55,102 nucleotides of DNA, from assembly GCF_026242195.1 (NCBI RefSeq), contig NZ_RKLV01000011.1, positions 24,295 to 79,396 on the forward strand, given 5' to 3'. The notes beneath the pieces are model-generated. The model saw nothing but the letters and a program-made list of their open reading frames with translations. It was not told where the DNA came from and searched no databases. The stretch comes from Halorutilus salinus (GTDB lineage: Archaea; Halobacteriota; Halobacteria; Halobacteriales; Halorutilaceae). Of the stretch, positions 43,589-50,757 are shown one piece after another (within the stretch, counting starts at the first letter, position 1; every line of letters starts with the position of its first letter). A program made the translations under genes and the position numbers.

Positions 43589-44008
43589 CTATCCTTCGGC
43601 TTCAAGCGACCTCCGTACCGCCTCGACGGCTTTCTCGCGTTTGGCGGGGTAAGCCTCGACCTTGGCGCGTAGATGTAAGCCGTCGCCGAGCGCCGACACG
43701 TCCTCGTACGCCGTCTGTTTGTCGAGACGTAGATGGAACGAGCAGTCGTCGTCGACACGTTCCTCGATCTCTTCGATGATACGTTGGCGTTCGCCTGCTT
43801 CGAGGACGCGGTTCATCACGTACCGTACGTCGTCGGCGTTGTCGACGCGCGCTGAGAGGACGGCTATACTGTCACCGTGGTGCCCCTCGGTCATCTCGCG
43901 CTCCACAGGGTAGTCGTCGGGCAGGTAGTGACGTAGGGCGGCTTCGACGCGTTCCTCGTCCTCTGTGGCGTAGCAGAAGCCGCGGAGGTCGACGTAATGG
44001 AACTCCAC
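43589..44008 (-). CDS. RNA-binding protein, archaeal exosome-associated (COG1325-like)
   Basis: A 139-residue protein beginning MEFHYVDLRGFCYATEDEER. Segments GHHGDSIAVLSARVDNADDV and CSFHLRLDKQTAYEDVSAL match the archaeal COG1325 proteins annotated as predicted exosome subunits or RNA-binding proteins. The fold pairs strands that lie across an RNA surface. It follows the Hsp20 gene with three bases between, suggesting cotranscription. Confidence 0.85.
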   Translation of the reverse strand: MEFHYVDLRGFCYATEDEERVEAALRHYLPDDYPVEREMTEGHHGDSIAVLSARVDNADDVRYVMNRVLEAGERQRIIEEIEERVDDDCSFHLRLDKQTAYEDVSALGDGLHLRAKVEAYPAKREKAVEAVRRSLEAEG

Positions 44009-44011
44009 CGT

Positions 44012-44440
44012 CTACGTTATCTCTATCTCTTCGCCGTCTTCGACACCCGTCTTGGGGAGACGTACGGAGAGAACGCCGTCTTCGTACGATGCGTCCGCGC
44101 CTCCTGCGTCGACCTCCACGGGGAGCTGTACGGTTCGGCTTAGGCGCTCCGTCGATCTCTCGCGTCTGTAGTAGTCTTGCTCTTCGACCTCGCTCTCCTC
44201 GTCGCGTTCCGCCTCGACCCTGAGCCTATGGGCGTCCGCCTCGACCGAGACCTCGTCCCTGTCGAACCCCGGAAGGTCTGCGACGACGACGACATCCTCA
44301 CCGTCGTCCACGACATCGATGTCGACGGGGCTTAGGACGCCCGCACGCGGGAGTTCGTCAACGTCCCTCTCGCTCAGCGCTCTGTCAAGCTGTTCTACGA
44401 CGGTTTCGAGCCTCTCGACGGGTCTTATCTTCCGTGACAT
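44012..44440 (-). CDS. Hsp20 / alpha-crystallin family small heat-shock protein
   Basis: A 142-residue chaperone from MSRKIRPVERLETVVEQLDR. The alpha-crystallin domain spans about 50-140: VVVADLPGFDRDEVSVEADA, RLSRTVQLPVEVDAGGADAS, and YEDGVLSVRLPK near the end. The motif GVLSVRLP is the conserved A-x-x-x-n-GVL-type strand. It holds unfolding proteins without ATP. The upstream 50-residue ribbon-helix-helix gene is only 32 bases away and may regulate it. Confidence 0.9.
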   Translation of the reverse strand: MSRKIRPVERLETVVEQLDRALSERDVDELPRAGVLSPVDIDVVDDGEDVVVVADLPGFDRDEVSVEADAHRLRVEAERDEESEVEEQDYYRRERSTERLSRTVQLPVEVDAGGADASYEDGVLSVRLPKTGVEDGEEIEIT

Positions 44441-44472
44441 CGTGGCTAAATAGCCGTCCTCATCAATATACC

Positions 44473-44625
44473 TTACGCAGACCGTCCGCCCGCTTCCTCG
44501 GTGCGCGACAGCCATTCGTCGAGCATCCCGACGGCGACACTGCTCCTCGTCTCGTTGGACTCCTCCGCCTCGTCGTCGAGGGCTTCGACGACCTCCTCCG
44601 GCAGTTCGACTTCGACGTTCCGCAT
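44473..44625 (-). CDS. Ribbon-helix-helix protein upstream of hsp20
   Basis: A 50-residue protein: MRNVEVELPEEVVEALDDEA, then EESNETRSSVAVGMLDEWLS. The short N-terminal strand (NVEVELPEE) and two helices fit the RHH/CopG DNA-binding fold. No toxin gene follows; instead hsp20 is 32 bases downstream on the same strand. It could be a specific repressor of the heat-shock gene, which is inference. Confidence 0.7.
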   Translation of the reverse strand: MRNVEVELPEEVVEALDDEAEESNETRSSVAVGMLDEWLSRTEEAGGRSA

Positions 44626-44734
44626 ACGTGAGGCTTGGACGGAGACCGTTAAAAGCCTAAGTCAGACGGACGGACGACACGGTGAATGAGGCGGAAGAGG
44701 AAGAAACTTGTTGCGCCGTCGACAACGGTACTGT

Positions 44735-45400
44735 ATGGAAGGTACCGAGGTGATGGTCGAGGATATGCTCGACGTGGGTTCCGAAACCGTTGCTATCGAA
44801 CTGTCGAAGCCGGAAGCCGACGGATGGGAGATAACGCCGGGTCAGTTCGTGCAGGTAGGCGCATCCGTCGGTGACTCGTTCGTCGCGCGCCACTACACCG
44901 TCTCTTCGCCGTACCCCGACGGAAGCTTCGAGATAACCGTAGGCGTCGATCCGGAGGGCGAACTAAGCCCCGTCCTCGCTGATCTCGACGAGGGCGACTA
45001 CGTCTCCGTGGACGGACCTTTCGGACGCGCGTACTACGAGGATGAGGAGGATGTGGTCGTCCTCGCGGGCGGACCCGGCGTGGGTCCCGCCGTCGGTATC
45101 GGCGAGCGCGTCGCTGTCGAACACGGCGCGGAGAACGTCGCAGTCGTCTACAAGGACGACAAACCCGCTCACGCCGAAAGGCTCGGTACGTTGGACGACG
45201 AAGGGGCGACGGTCGAGATACTCGAAGCCGACAGCCCTCTGGGTACAGCGGTTGCGGACACCGTCGGTGAGGCTTCTCAGGTCTTCGTCTACGGCTTCAA
45301 CGGATTCGTAAAGGAGGCGACGGAGGCGCTCGAAAAGGCGGGGTACGACGGTGAGCCTAAGGTCGAGAACTTCGGTCCCGATCCACCGACAGACGGATAA
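44735..45400 (+). CDS. Ferredoxin-NADP reductase-like flavoprotein
   Basis: A 221-residue FNR-fold protein. The FAD/FMN-binding barrel has RHYTVSSPYPDGSFEI and VDGPFGRAYYEDEE; the nucleotide domain has VVLAGGPGVGPAVGIGERVA. It should move electrons between a pyridine nucleotide and a one-electron carrier; the partner is not present nearby. The start MEGTEVMVEDMLDVGSET at 44735 is preferred over an arginine-rich 9-codon extension. The next gene follows 22 bases later. Confidence 0.88.
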   Translation: MEGTEVMVEDMLDVGSETVAIELSKPEADGWEITPGQFVQVGASVGDSFVARHYTVSSPYPDGSFEITVGVDPEGELSPVLADLDEGDYVSVDGPFGRAYYEDEEDVVVLAGGPGVGPAVGIGERVAVEHGAENVAVVYKDDKPAHAERLGTLDDEGATVEILEADSPLGTAVADTVGEASQVFVYGFNGFVKEATEALEKAGYDGEPKVENFGPDPPTDG

Positions 45401-45422
45401 CGGAACAGCACGAACCGAGTGC

Positions 45423-45728
45423 ATGACGGTCGTAGGCTTCCTTACGGTCGCACCCGCGCAGGAGAGCATGTCGGGCGAGATAGCGAAGGCGGTGGAGGCG
45501 CTCGAAGGCTTCGACGTTTCCTACGAGGTGACGGGCATGGGGACGGTGATAGAGGCGGAGGACTCGGCGACGCTGTTCGACGCGGCTTCGGCGGCGCACG
45601 AAGCCGTCGACTCGAACCGTGTCGTAACGTCGCTAAAGATCGACGACAAACGCGGTACGGAGCAGACAGCGCGCGGAAAGGTCGAGTCGGTGGAGAAGCA
45701 TCTCGGACGCGAGGGGAGAGGCGACTGA
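45423..45728 (+). CDS. MTH1187-type thiamine-binding protein
   Basis: A 101-residue protein beginning MTVVGFLTVAPAQESMSGEI. The ferredoxin-like fold of the MTH1187/YkoF family is seen in YEVTGMGTVIEAEDSATLFD and RVVTSLKIDDKRG. Members bind thiamine or its precursors. It lies 22 bases after the flavoprotein gene, so they may be cotranscribed. The integrase promoter begins about 30 bases past its stop. Confidence 0.85.
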   Translation: MTVVGFLTVAPAQESMSGEIAKAVEALEGFDVSYEVTGMGTVIEAEDSATLFDAASAAHEAVDSNRVVTSLKIDDKRGTEQTARGKVESVEKHLGREGRGD

Positions 45729-45756
45729 AAGAAACGTTCCGACGGGGAATACACGC

Positions 45757-45776
45757 CATGGTATTATATTCCCATG
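45757..45776 (+). promoter_or_regulatory. Integrase promoter inside a CATGG/CCATG dyad
   Basis: The TATA element TATTATATT (45762-45770) is framed by CATGG (45757-45761) and CCATG (45772-45776). A start about 27 bases further on is near 45793, supporting translation from the ATG at 45796. Confidence 0.5.
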
Positions 45777-45795
45777 CCTTCTTTTTATGCTTACG

Positions 45796-47037
45796 ATGGT
45801 TGGCATCAACGACATCAAAGGATACGAGGATCGGCTCAGGAACGAGTTGGAGCGTATCGTCGAAAGCGACGATATCACCGATAACGAGGCTCGTTGTATC
45901 CGCGAGTTTATCGAGTATCAGGACTCCAACGGTCTCTCGGTGGGTACGAACGCGACGAACTCCTCGCGTCTCCGGCTGTTCGCCGAGCGGAGCGACGTAC
46001 CTCTCCCGGACATGGAACAGAGCGACGTGCAGTCCCTCCTGTTCGACTACAAACACGCGGAGGAGTATGGCTTCTCCGAGGGGACGCTCCGCGAAGACCG
46101 GAAAGCTCTCCGCAAGTTCTTCCGGTGGATGGACAAGGACTGGGCGGAGGATATCGAGATAGGTTCGAAGCCCGACAGGTCCGTCGACGAGGACCAGGTC
46201 TTCGACCAGACGGAGACTACATCCATGCTCGCCGCGTGCCGTAACGCGCGCGACAAGGCTCTCGTCGCGTTCCTCCTCGATACGGGACTCCGGATAGGTG
46301 CCGCCGGGACGCTGCGCGTCGGCGATATAGACCTCAGCGGTCGCGCGGGTAAGTTCCGCATCAACGAGGATGCTGTCGCCCTCAAAGGTGCGTCGGGTAC
46401 GCGACCGATAACGTGGTCGCGCGGACATATAGCCAACTGGCTCAACGTCCATCCGAGGTCCGAGGACAACGACGCTCCTCTGTTTCACAAGCTCACAGAG
46501 GTGGACGAGAGTGACGACGACGGCGCTCTCTCGTACAACCAGATTCAGTCTCGTCTCAAGGATGTCGCTGAGCGTGCGGGAATAGAACGCGACCGCGCGA
46601 ACCCGCACAACTTCCGACATACCGCGATAACCCGGTGGATAAAGGAGGGTCTGTCGGAGCAAGAAATTAAGCACCGCGCTTTCTGGTCGAAGGACTCCGA
46701 CCAACTCTTCAAGATCTACTCGCACGTCTCCGAGGGGGAGATGAACGACCAGATACTCGCCAAGTACGGTCTTGAAGCCGACGGTGAGGAGATAGTCCCC
46801 GAACTCGACGAATGTGTGCAGTGCGGGACGCCGCTCCGAGACGACGTGCCGCGTTTCTGTCCGGGTTGTGGTGCACCTCTCACCTACGACGCCGCGGAAA
46901 CCGTTGACGAAGCCGAGGACACCATCGTCGAAGATATCGCGGAGAATCCCGAACTCAGCGACGAACTCCTCGCATTGCGCGATGTTATATCCGATAGTCC
47001 TGAGATACGTCAGGTCATCGACGACGAACTCAGCTGA
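45796..47037 (+). CDS. Tyrosine integrase/recombinase with C-terminal zinc ribbon
   Basis: A 413-residue phage-type recombinase. The core-binding domain (about 1-125) is followed by the catalytic domain: R166 in LDTGLRIGA, K197, H271 and R274 in HNFRHTAIT, and Y308 in FKIYSHVSEGE. A zinc ribbon with C340/C343 and C355/C358 (CVQCGTPL, CPGCGAPL) follows, then an acidic tail. This architecture is common in haloarchaeal integrated elements and XerD-like recombinases. The ATG nine bases earlier (45787) would precede the predicted transcription start. It marks the left side of a probable integrated element. Confidence 0.9.
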   Translation: MVGINDIKGYEDRLRNELERIVESDDITDNEARCIREFIEYQDSNGLSVGTNATNSSRLRLFAERSDVPLPDMEQSDVQSLLFDYKHAEEYGFSEGTLREDRKALRKFFRWMDKDWAEDIEIGSKPDRSVDEDQVFDQTETTSMLAACRNARDKALVAFLLDTGLRIGAAGTLRVGDIDLSGRAGKFRINEDAVALKGASGTRPITWSRGHIANWLNVHPRSEDNDAPLFHKLTEVDESDDDGALSYNQIQSRLKDVAERAGIERDRANPHNFRHTAITRWIKEGLSEQEIKHRAFWSKDSDQLFKIYSHVSEGEMNDQILAKYGLEADGEEIVPELDECVQCGTPLRDDVPRFCPGCGAPLTYDAAETVDEAEDTIVEDIAENPELSDELLALRDVISDSPEIRQVIDDELS

Positions 47038-47041
47038 GTTC
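47026..47041. promoter_or_regulatory. 16-bp perfect palindrome across two convergent stop codons
   Basis: GAACTCAGCTGAGTTC is perfectly self-complementary. It spans the stop of the integrase and the end of the convergent 56-residue gene. It may act as a two-way terminator or a protein site; the palindrome also fixes the same last residues (DELS) in both proteins. Confidence 0.55.
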
Positions 47042-47200
47042 ATCCTGTCTTAGTACCGCCTCGGCTATCTCCGAGGACGGCAGGTCTTTACGCGCGACGC
47101 GCTCCAGCTTCTCCCTCTGCTCCTCGGTCAGACACAGCTCCGGGGTCGGTTCCGGCTCCTCAATACGGTTCTCGCTACCCCCGTCTCCGGCTTGGCTCAT
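47030..47200 (-). CDS. Small protein with a possible HTH-like C-terminus
   Basis: A 56-residue protein reading MSQAGDGGSENRIEEPEPTP, then ELCLTEEQREKLERVARKDL and PSSEIAEAVLRQDELS. The last 35 residues could be a small helical or HTH-type domain (LTEEQREKLERVA... SSEIAEAVL). It ends eight bases inside the convergent integrase gene. Perhaps an excisionase- or antitoxin-like partner of the integrase; inference only. Confidence 0.55.
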   Translation of the reverse strand: MSQAGDGGSENRIEEPEPTPELCLTEEQREKLERVARKDLPSSEIAEAVLRQDELS

Positions 47201-47347
47201 CTTTGACCCCTCGCTCCGGAACCGCGCTCCTCGTATCTTCCCTGTTGGACGTTTTGTTTTTGGCGCATCCGGTCTTATTTAGCCCTCTCCTCGAATATAA
47301 GGTTTCGTGCTGAAGTCCGTTTCAGACTAAGCAGAAAGAATAAGTCG

Positions 47348-48256
47348 GTGGGGACTGAACACAGGGTAGTGCCACGAGGAAGAGACAGGGAACTCACGAA
47401 AGAGGATGTCTTGGATATACTGAGAAGCGGAACCCGTCCAGTATATACGGCTGCACAGGTAGCCGAGAGAACCGACGTGAGCAAGACAACGGCGAAGAAC
47501 AGACTCCAAGAGTTGGCGGAGACCGATATGGTAGACTCGATAAAGGTCAGCAACGCGACGGCATACTATGTGGTCGGCATCAAAACAGTTCCCAACGTAG
47601 AGTCGAAGGAAGAACACGTACGAAACTCGGTTAAGAACTACTGGGAAGGGCGTTTCGTAGGCGGAGTGAAAGACATGTCGGTTGTCCCTACCCATGACGA
47701 CGAAGATGTGTCCGCCGGCGACACCGTGCAGCTGGTCGTTACCGGTGGTGGTCCAAGCATGAAGACGGTTGTAGGACTTTCCTCCGGCGACGAGTACGAC
47801 GAGATACCCTCCGCCGGAACGTTCAGCCGGGAACAGCGGGAGGAGAACGAGTACGGCGGGGAAGTAGCGACTGTCGAATTCGATACCGAAAGTTTTGACA
47901 GTACGACCGCTCTCCTGTCCGCGGAGTTAGGTGAGCGGTTTGCGGTCCCTATTGTCGAGAAAGAACTCGGCAACTTCGACACGCCAGCACCGGGGTTAGA
48001 GGACAGTAATACCGAGTGGAAGTTCGAAGTAGTAGACGACGTTCCGCGTCTCCACGTCGCCGGCGTCGGTGCTTACCTACTCCGTCCGTGTGAGAACGCT
48101 GTTTACATCAAAAACGTTGACGTCGTCGACATAGAACATCCCCCAGAGGAAGACAATCCTCTTGCGGGAGAAGACTTCCACAAGGACATGGAGTTAGAGA
48201 TAGGCGAGGAAACGCGCTCCGAGGTCATCGAGTTCGAAGACCTACACGACGGATGA
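47348..48256 (+). CDS. Winged-helix protein with a large unknown domain
   Basis: A 302-residue protein. An N-terminal winged helix (about 15-75) reads LTKEDVLDILRSGTRPVYTA, then AAQVAERTDVSKTTAKNRLQ. The remaining ~220 residues form beta-rich sequence (TVQLVVTGGGPSMKTVVGLS, YGGEVATVEFDTESFDST) that I do not recognise. Start choice is uncertain: GTG at 47348 or GTG at 47369 (VPRGRDRELTKED). A TATA-like AATATAAG at 47294-47301 serves either. Possibly a regulator carried by the element. Confidence 0.7.
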   Translation: MGTEHRVVPRGRDRELTKEDVLDILRSGTRPVYTAAQVAERTDVSKTTAKNRLQELAETDMVDSIKVSNATAYYVVGIKTVPNVESKEEHVRNSVKNYWEGRFVGGVKDMSVVPTHDDEDVSAGDTVQLVVTGGGPSMKTVVGLSSGDEYDEIPSAGTFSREQREENEYGGEVATVEFDTESFDSTTALLSAELGERFAVPIVEKELGNFDTPAPGLEDSNTEWKFEVVDDVPRLHVAGVGAYLLRPCENAVYIKNVDVVDIEHPPEEDNPLAGEDFHKDMELEIGEETRSEVIEFEDLHDG

Positions 48257-48275
48257 ACGAGATTCTAAAACCGCG

Positions 48276-48662
48276 TTACGCGACGACAGGGATATCGACC
48301 GAGATGCTGTCGTACCAGACCGTCGGCTTCTTAGCTCTTCCACTCTCTTGCAGTTCGATAAGTCCGAGAGTCTCTAACTCCGTCACCGCGTCGTGTACCT
48401 GTCGCACGTCCCGGTCGACGAGACGAGCTAGCTCGCGTATGCTCTTCGGCTCTTCACGGGCTACCGTACGTATCAGCTCTATATTGTCGGGGTTGACGAC
48501 TTCGTTCAGCCTTTCCACGGGTAGAGTTAGCCCGTAGCTCGGTTCCGGCTCCTCGCCGTGGTCGAGCGCCCTCATCGCTTCCTCAACCGGGTCGTCACCG
48601 TCCGCTACGCGGACCTCTAGAACCCTTTTATCATCGTTCCGGTCGGTGTTTCGTGTTACCAT
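48276..48662 (-). CDS. HVO_A0114-type winged-helix DNA-binding protein
   Basis: A 128-residue protein with the haloarchaeal pattern YGLTLPVERLNEVVNPDNIE, then LIRTVAREEPKSIRELARLV and DRDVRQVHDAVTELETLGLI. In other haloarchaea this family sits beside toxin genes and is thought to act as an antitoxin or autoregulator. Here it follows, seven bases away, the broken PIN gene, in one leftward set with the UPF0175-type antitoxin. It is convergent with the 302-residue gene. Confidence 0.8.
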   Translation of the reverse strand: MVTRNTDRNDDKRVLEVRVADGDDPVEEAMRALDHGEEPEPSYGLTLPVERLNEVVNPDNIELIRTVAREEPKSIRELARLVDRDVRQVHDAVTELETLGLIELQESGRAKKPTVWYDSISVDIPVVA

Positions 48663-48669
48663 AGGTTTT

Positions 48670-48971
48670 CTACCCCCTCTTTCTCCCTGACGTATTCGCG
48701 GAACTCTCGTACGCTTCGAAGTATCCGAGTTTAACCCCCTTCTTCAGTATCCCTATAGAAAGTCTTGGAGGTCCCTCGAAGGTGCTCTGTATCCGGTTTC
48801 GTCTATCCACCGCGAGCCATCTATCGGCTTCCTGTTCGCTTACCCTATCGGACTCCACTTCAACTACGAGTATTCCTATCGACCCGGTTACCGTAACGCC
48901 CTCACCACGAGCCACCGAACGTTGGAGAGCACGGTCGCATCAAGAACAGTTGGACTCGACGGACTACTCAT
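48670..48971 (-). pseudogene. PIN-domain (DUF3368/VapC-like) toxin gene with the core deleted
   Basis: The start ATG at 48971 overlaps the antitoxin stop by eight bases. The first residues read MSSPSSPTVLDATVLSNV, the N-terminal strand of a PIN domain with its first Asp. Then the sequence jumps to another frame, from 48915, giving ARGEGVTVTGSIGILVVEVE, SDRVSEQEADRWLAVDRRNR and IQSTFEGPPR, i.e. the C-terminus of a DUF3368 PIN protein. About 90 residues with the other acidic active-site residues are missing, and the frame is broken. The toxin must be dead. Confidence 0.75.
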
Positions 48972-49293
48972 TGAGTTTCCGAGCGGCTTCTATCTCATCC
49001 TCCGCATCGTCCATGTCTTCAGGTCCGAGTCGTACCTCTACACCGTGTTCCCGGAGTATCTCGGGCATCTCTTGACGTGGTACCTCGGCGAGTCTAGCCG
49101 CCTTTCCGAGGCTAATTTCGTCTTCTTCGTAGAGACGGACGGCGGCGGCTATCCGTGCGTCTTCGTCGTCTTCGAAGTACTGTCTGATAGCGTGACGGAT
49201 GGCGTCGCTCTTATTCTCAAACACTCCGGCTTTGATACTCCCCTCTACGAGCTGGTGGATGTCGTTGGGGAGGGTACTGGTGGTTCGGGGCAT
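48964..49293 (-). CDS. UPF0175-type antitoxin
   Basis: From MPRTTSTLPNDIHQLVEGSI the product is 109 residues. An N-terminal RHH-like part (NKSDAIRHAIRQYFEDDEDA) precedes the UPF0175 domain (ISLGKAARLAEVPRQEMPEI, LREHGVEVRLGPED). UPF0175 proteins are the usual partners of DUF3368 PIN toxins. The start at 49293 is chosen because the TATAAT element inside the direct repeat at 49312-49326 predicts transcription beginning near 49296; ATG 49299 is the alternative. Its toxin partner is a deletion remnant. Confidence 0.82.
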   Translation of the reverse strand: MPRTTSTLPNDIHQLVEGSIKAGVFENKSDAIRHAIRQYFEDDEDARIAAAVRLYEEDEISLGKAARLAEVPRQEMPEILREHGVEVRLGPEDMDDAEDEIEAARKLNE

Positions 49294-49294
49294 C

Positions 49295-49326
49295 TTCATA
49301 CATTATATGTATTCATACATTATATG
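49295..49326 (-). repeat. Two perfect 15-bp direct repeats at the antitoxin promoter
   Basis: TTCATACATTATATG occurs at 49295-49309 and 49312-49326, 17 bases apart. On the minus strand each contains TATAATG, so the pair covers the TATA box and start region of the UPF0175-type antitoxin. Probable autoregulatory operator. Confidence 0.6.
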
Positions 49327-49424
49327 ATTAACGGTGGTGTGATTCGCCATTCATCTCGTCGACGTTTGGTTTTAGAACCGATATCGTCATGATGGCAAGC
49401 CGCTCAGAAACGTCTGCAAGACAC

Positions 49425-49589
49425 TCACCGCTCGTCGGACTCGGTGGCGTCGTCCTCCGTCGGAGCCTTAGACGGATGATGACGGACGGGTGATACCTCG
49501 ACGAGCTTGTTGGGCGACATATCTCGTATCTCCTCGTAAGAGAAGTCATCCAGATTCTTCCTGTCGCCCTTGTCCGTTTTGGAGCTCAT
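49425..49589 (-). CDS. 54-residue protein coupled to 49586-50023
   Basis: Reads MSSKTDKGDRKNLDDFSYEE, then IRDMSPNKLVEVSPVRHHPS. Its ATG overlaps the upstream gene's stop by four bases (ATGA), so the two are translated together. Polar with no membrane segment or known motif. Small size and coupling suggest an antitoxin-like or accessory partner; not recognised. Confidence 0.55.
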   Translation of the reverse strand: MSSKTDKGDRKNLDDFSYEEIRDMSPNKLVEVSPVRHHPSKAPTEDDATESDER

Positions 49590-50023
49590 TTTCGTAGCCT
49601 CCTTATCCCTAAGTCCTCTTCATATTCTTCTACATACCGTTTCCATTTATCTCTTGTGTACGATGCGGCGAAATGAGGGTAGTAGTATGGTTCCTCGGGA
49701 ACAGGTCTGTCGGAGTGGTCGCGGATTTCATCCTCGTCTATAGTTTCAACCTTCTCGCCGTCACGTATGATATCGAGGTGAAGTTCGTCGTGACCTGTTT
49801 CGGCGCCGGGGTTGTAGTCCAGTCGCATCACCTCCGACCACTGTTCCTCCTCTCCGTAGTCGTGATGTCCGTAGAGAAGCTTCGAAATGAACTTTTCGAG
49901 AGCTTTCTTCTCCTCGCTCTCGAAAAAGCTGTTCATAAATATAAGCACCGGCGGATCATAGCTGAGGTACTCGGCACCGTCTGGCGGTGGGTCACCTAAC
50001 CCACGGAAGTCGTCGATACTCAT
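49586..50023 (-). CDS. Hypothetical protein of the integrated element
   Basis: A 145-residue soluble protein: MSIDDFRGLGDPPPDGAEYL, then FISKLLYGHHDYGEEEQWSE and TGHDELHLDIIRDGEKVETI. The middle strand pair with DELHLDIIRDGEKV and the C-terminal basic helix RDKWKRYVEEYEEDLGIRRL recall small haloarchaeal families near mobile elements (DUF7718-like), but I cannot confirm that. No catalytic residues are obvious. It forms a two-gene leftward unit with the 54-residue gene. Confidence 0.6.
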   Translation of the reverse strand: MSIDDFRGLGDPPPDGAEYLSYDPPVLIFMNSFFESEEKKALEKFISKLLYGHHDYGEEEQWSEVMRLDYNPGAETGHDELHLDIIRDGEKVETIDEDEIRDHSDRPVPEEPYYYPHFAASYTRDKWKRYVEEYEEDLGIRRLRK

Positions 50024-50138
50024 CTGGTTCCTCGTTTGACCCTGAACTGTCTAAGTCCTGTCGACATATGTGAGAGATGTGCGGTCAGTAAGACGATCAT
50101 CCCCTCGATAGAACCGGCGTCCCCATGGACCAGGCGGA

Positions 50139-50400
50139 TTTTAAAACCTCTTCGTCGTCGTCAGCGTCCGTCGGTATGTGGTTTTAAAATCCCTTCGTGG
50201 GGTCGTAGATGCCGTCGTTTTCGTCGTTCCCACCGTCTTCGTCGTCGTTTGCTTCGTCGGTATCGGTTTTAAAACCTCTCCTCCTTCGGTCGTTTGGGTC
50301 GTCCTCGACGCGTTCGACGAGTCTATCGACGGTATCTTCGAGACGGCTGACGCGCGCCTTTAGTCTCTGTATCTCCTCGTCGCTGTCGTGCGTTTTAAAA
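50139..50400. repeat. Four TTTTAAAA palindromes at multiples of about 42 bases
   Basis: TTTTAAAA occurs at 50139-50146, 50182-50189, 50267-50274 and 50393-50400, with steps of 43, 85 and 126 bases. The boxes at 50182 and 50267 are preceded by a shared CGTCGGTAT sequence. Three lie inside the coding region of the zinc-ribbon gene, where they encode repeated GFK(T). The fourth is just downstream. Confidence 0.6.
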
Positions 50401-50522
50401 CCGTCATCGGCGTGCGATGACGGTATCTCCACCGACCGTGAGCAGGACGGACACGTCGTATGGTCGGTGAGGCTACCCGTGTAGTTCCACGTATGACCGC
50501 ATCCGCAGTTTAGCTCTGTCAT
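50184..50522 (-). CDS. Zinc-ribbon and coiled-coil protein
   Basis: A 112-residue protein. The N-terminal zinc ribbon has C6/C8 and C24/C27 (ELNCGCGHTWNYTG, TTCPSCSRS). A coiled coil at about 50-75 follows (EEIQRLKARVSRLEDTVDRL). The acidic tail has GFK-containing repeats at DGFKTHDS, RRGFKTDTD and TKGF at the end, all encoded by TTTTAAAA boxes. Upstream lies the alternating repeat array 50581-50722. It could be a DNA-binding protein acting on these repeats; inference. Confidence 0.65.
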   Translation of the reverse strand: MTELNCGCGHTWNYTGSLTDHTTCPSCSRSVEIPSSHADDGFKTHDSDEEIQRLKARVSRLEDTVDRLVERVEDDPNDRRRRGFKTDTDEANDDEDGGNDENDGIYDPTKGF

Positions 50523-50580
50523 GCTACGCGTGCTATAGGTACTGGAGACGGATAACTTCCTATTTCGCTATCGCCATCTT

Positions 50581-50722
50581 GCGGTTTTATGAAGTTCGCT
50601 GACGGCGACGGGTAATTACTATTCCGCCGTCTGTGTCGTGCGGTTTTCTCGTCGGCGTCGGGAATAGTAATTCATCGGCGCTTTCTTGCGGTTTTCGTTG
50701 GCGTGACCGTCGAATTACTATT
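50581..50722. repeat. Alternating array of GCGGTTTT and AATTACTATT boxes
   Basis: GCGGTTTT occurs at 50581, 50640 and 50688. AATTACTATT occurs at 50614-50623 and 50713-50722, and inverted (AATAGTAATT) at 50663-50672. The AATTACTATT boxes are 49 and 50 bases apart. The array fills the gap between the zinc-ribbon gene and the PIN gene. No ORF is seen. It looks like an iteron, centromere-like or operator region. Confidence 0.6.
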
Positions 50723-50757
50723 TTCGCAACTGTGTCTGCGACTTTCTCGTTATAAGA

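Noticed and set aside
45442..47043. A 533-codon minus-strand frame opposite the integrase and the thiamine-binding gene
   Set aside because: No recognisable domain, and both opposite-strand genes have clear families, starts and promoters.
50139..50722. Considered as a CRISPR array
   Set aside because: The repeated units are only 8-12 bases, two kinds alternate with one inverted, and no cas gene is present.
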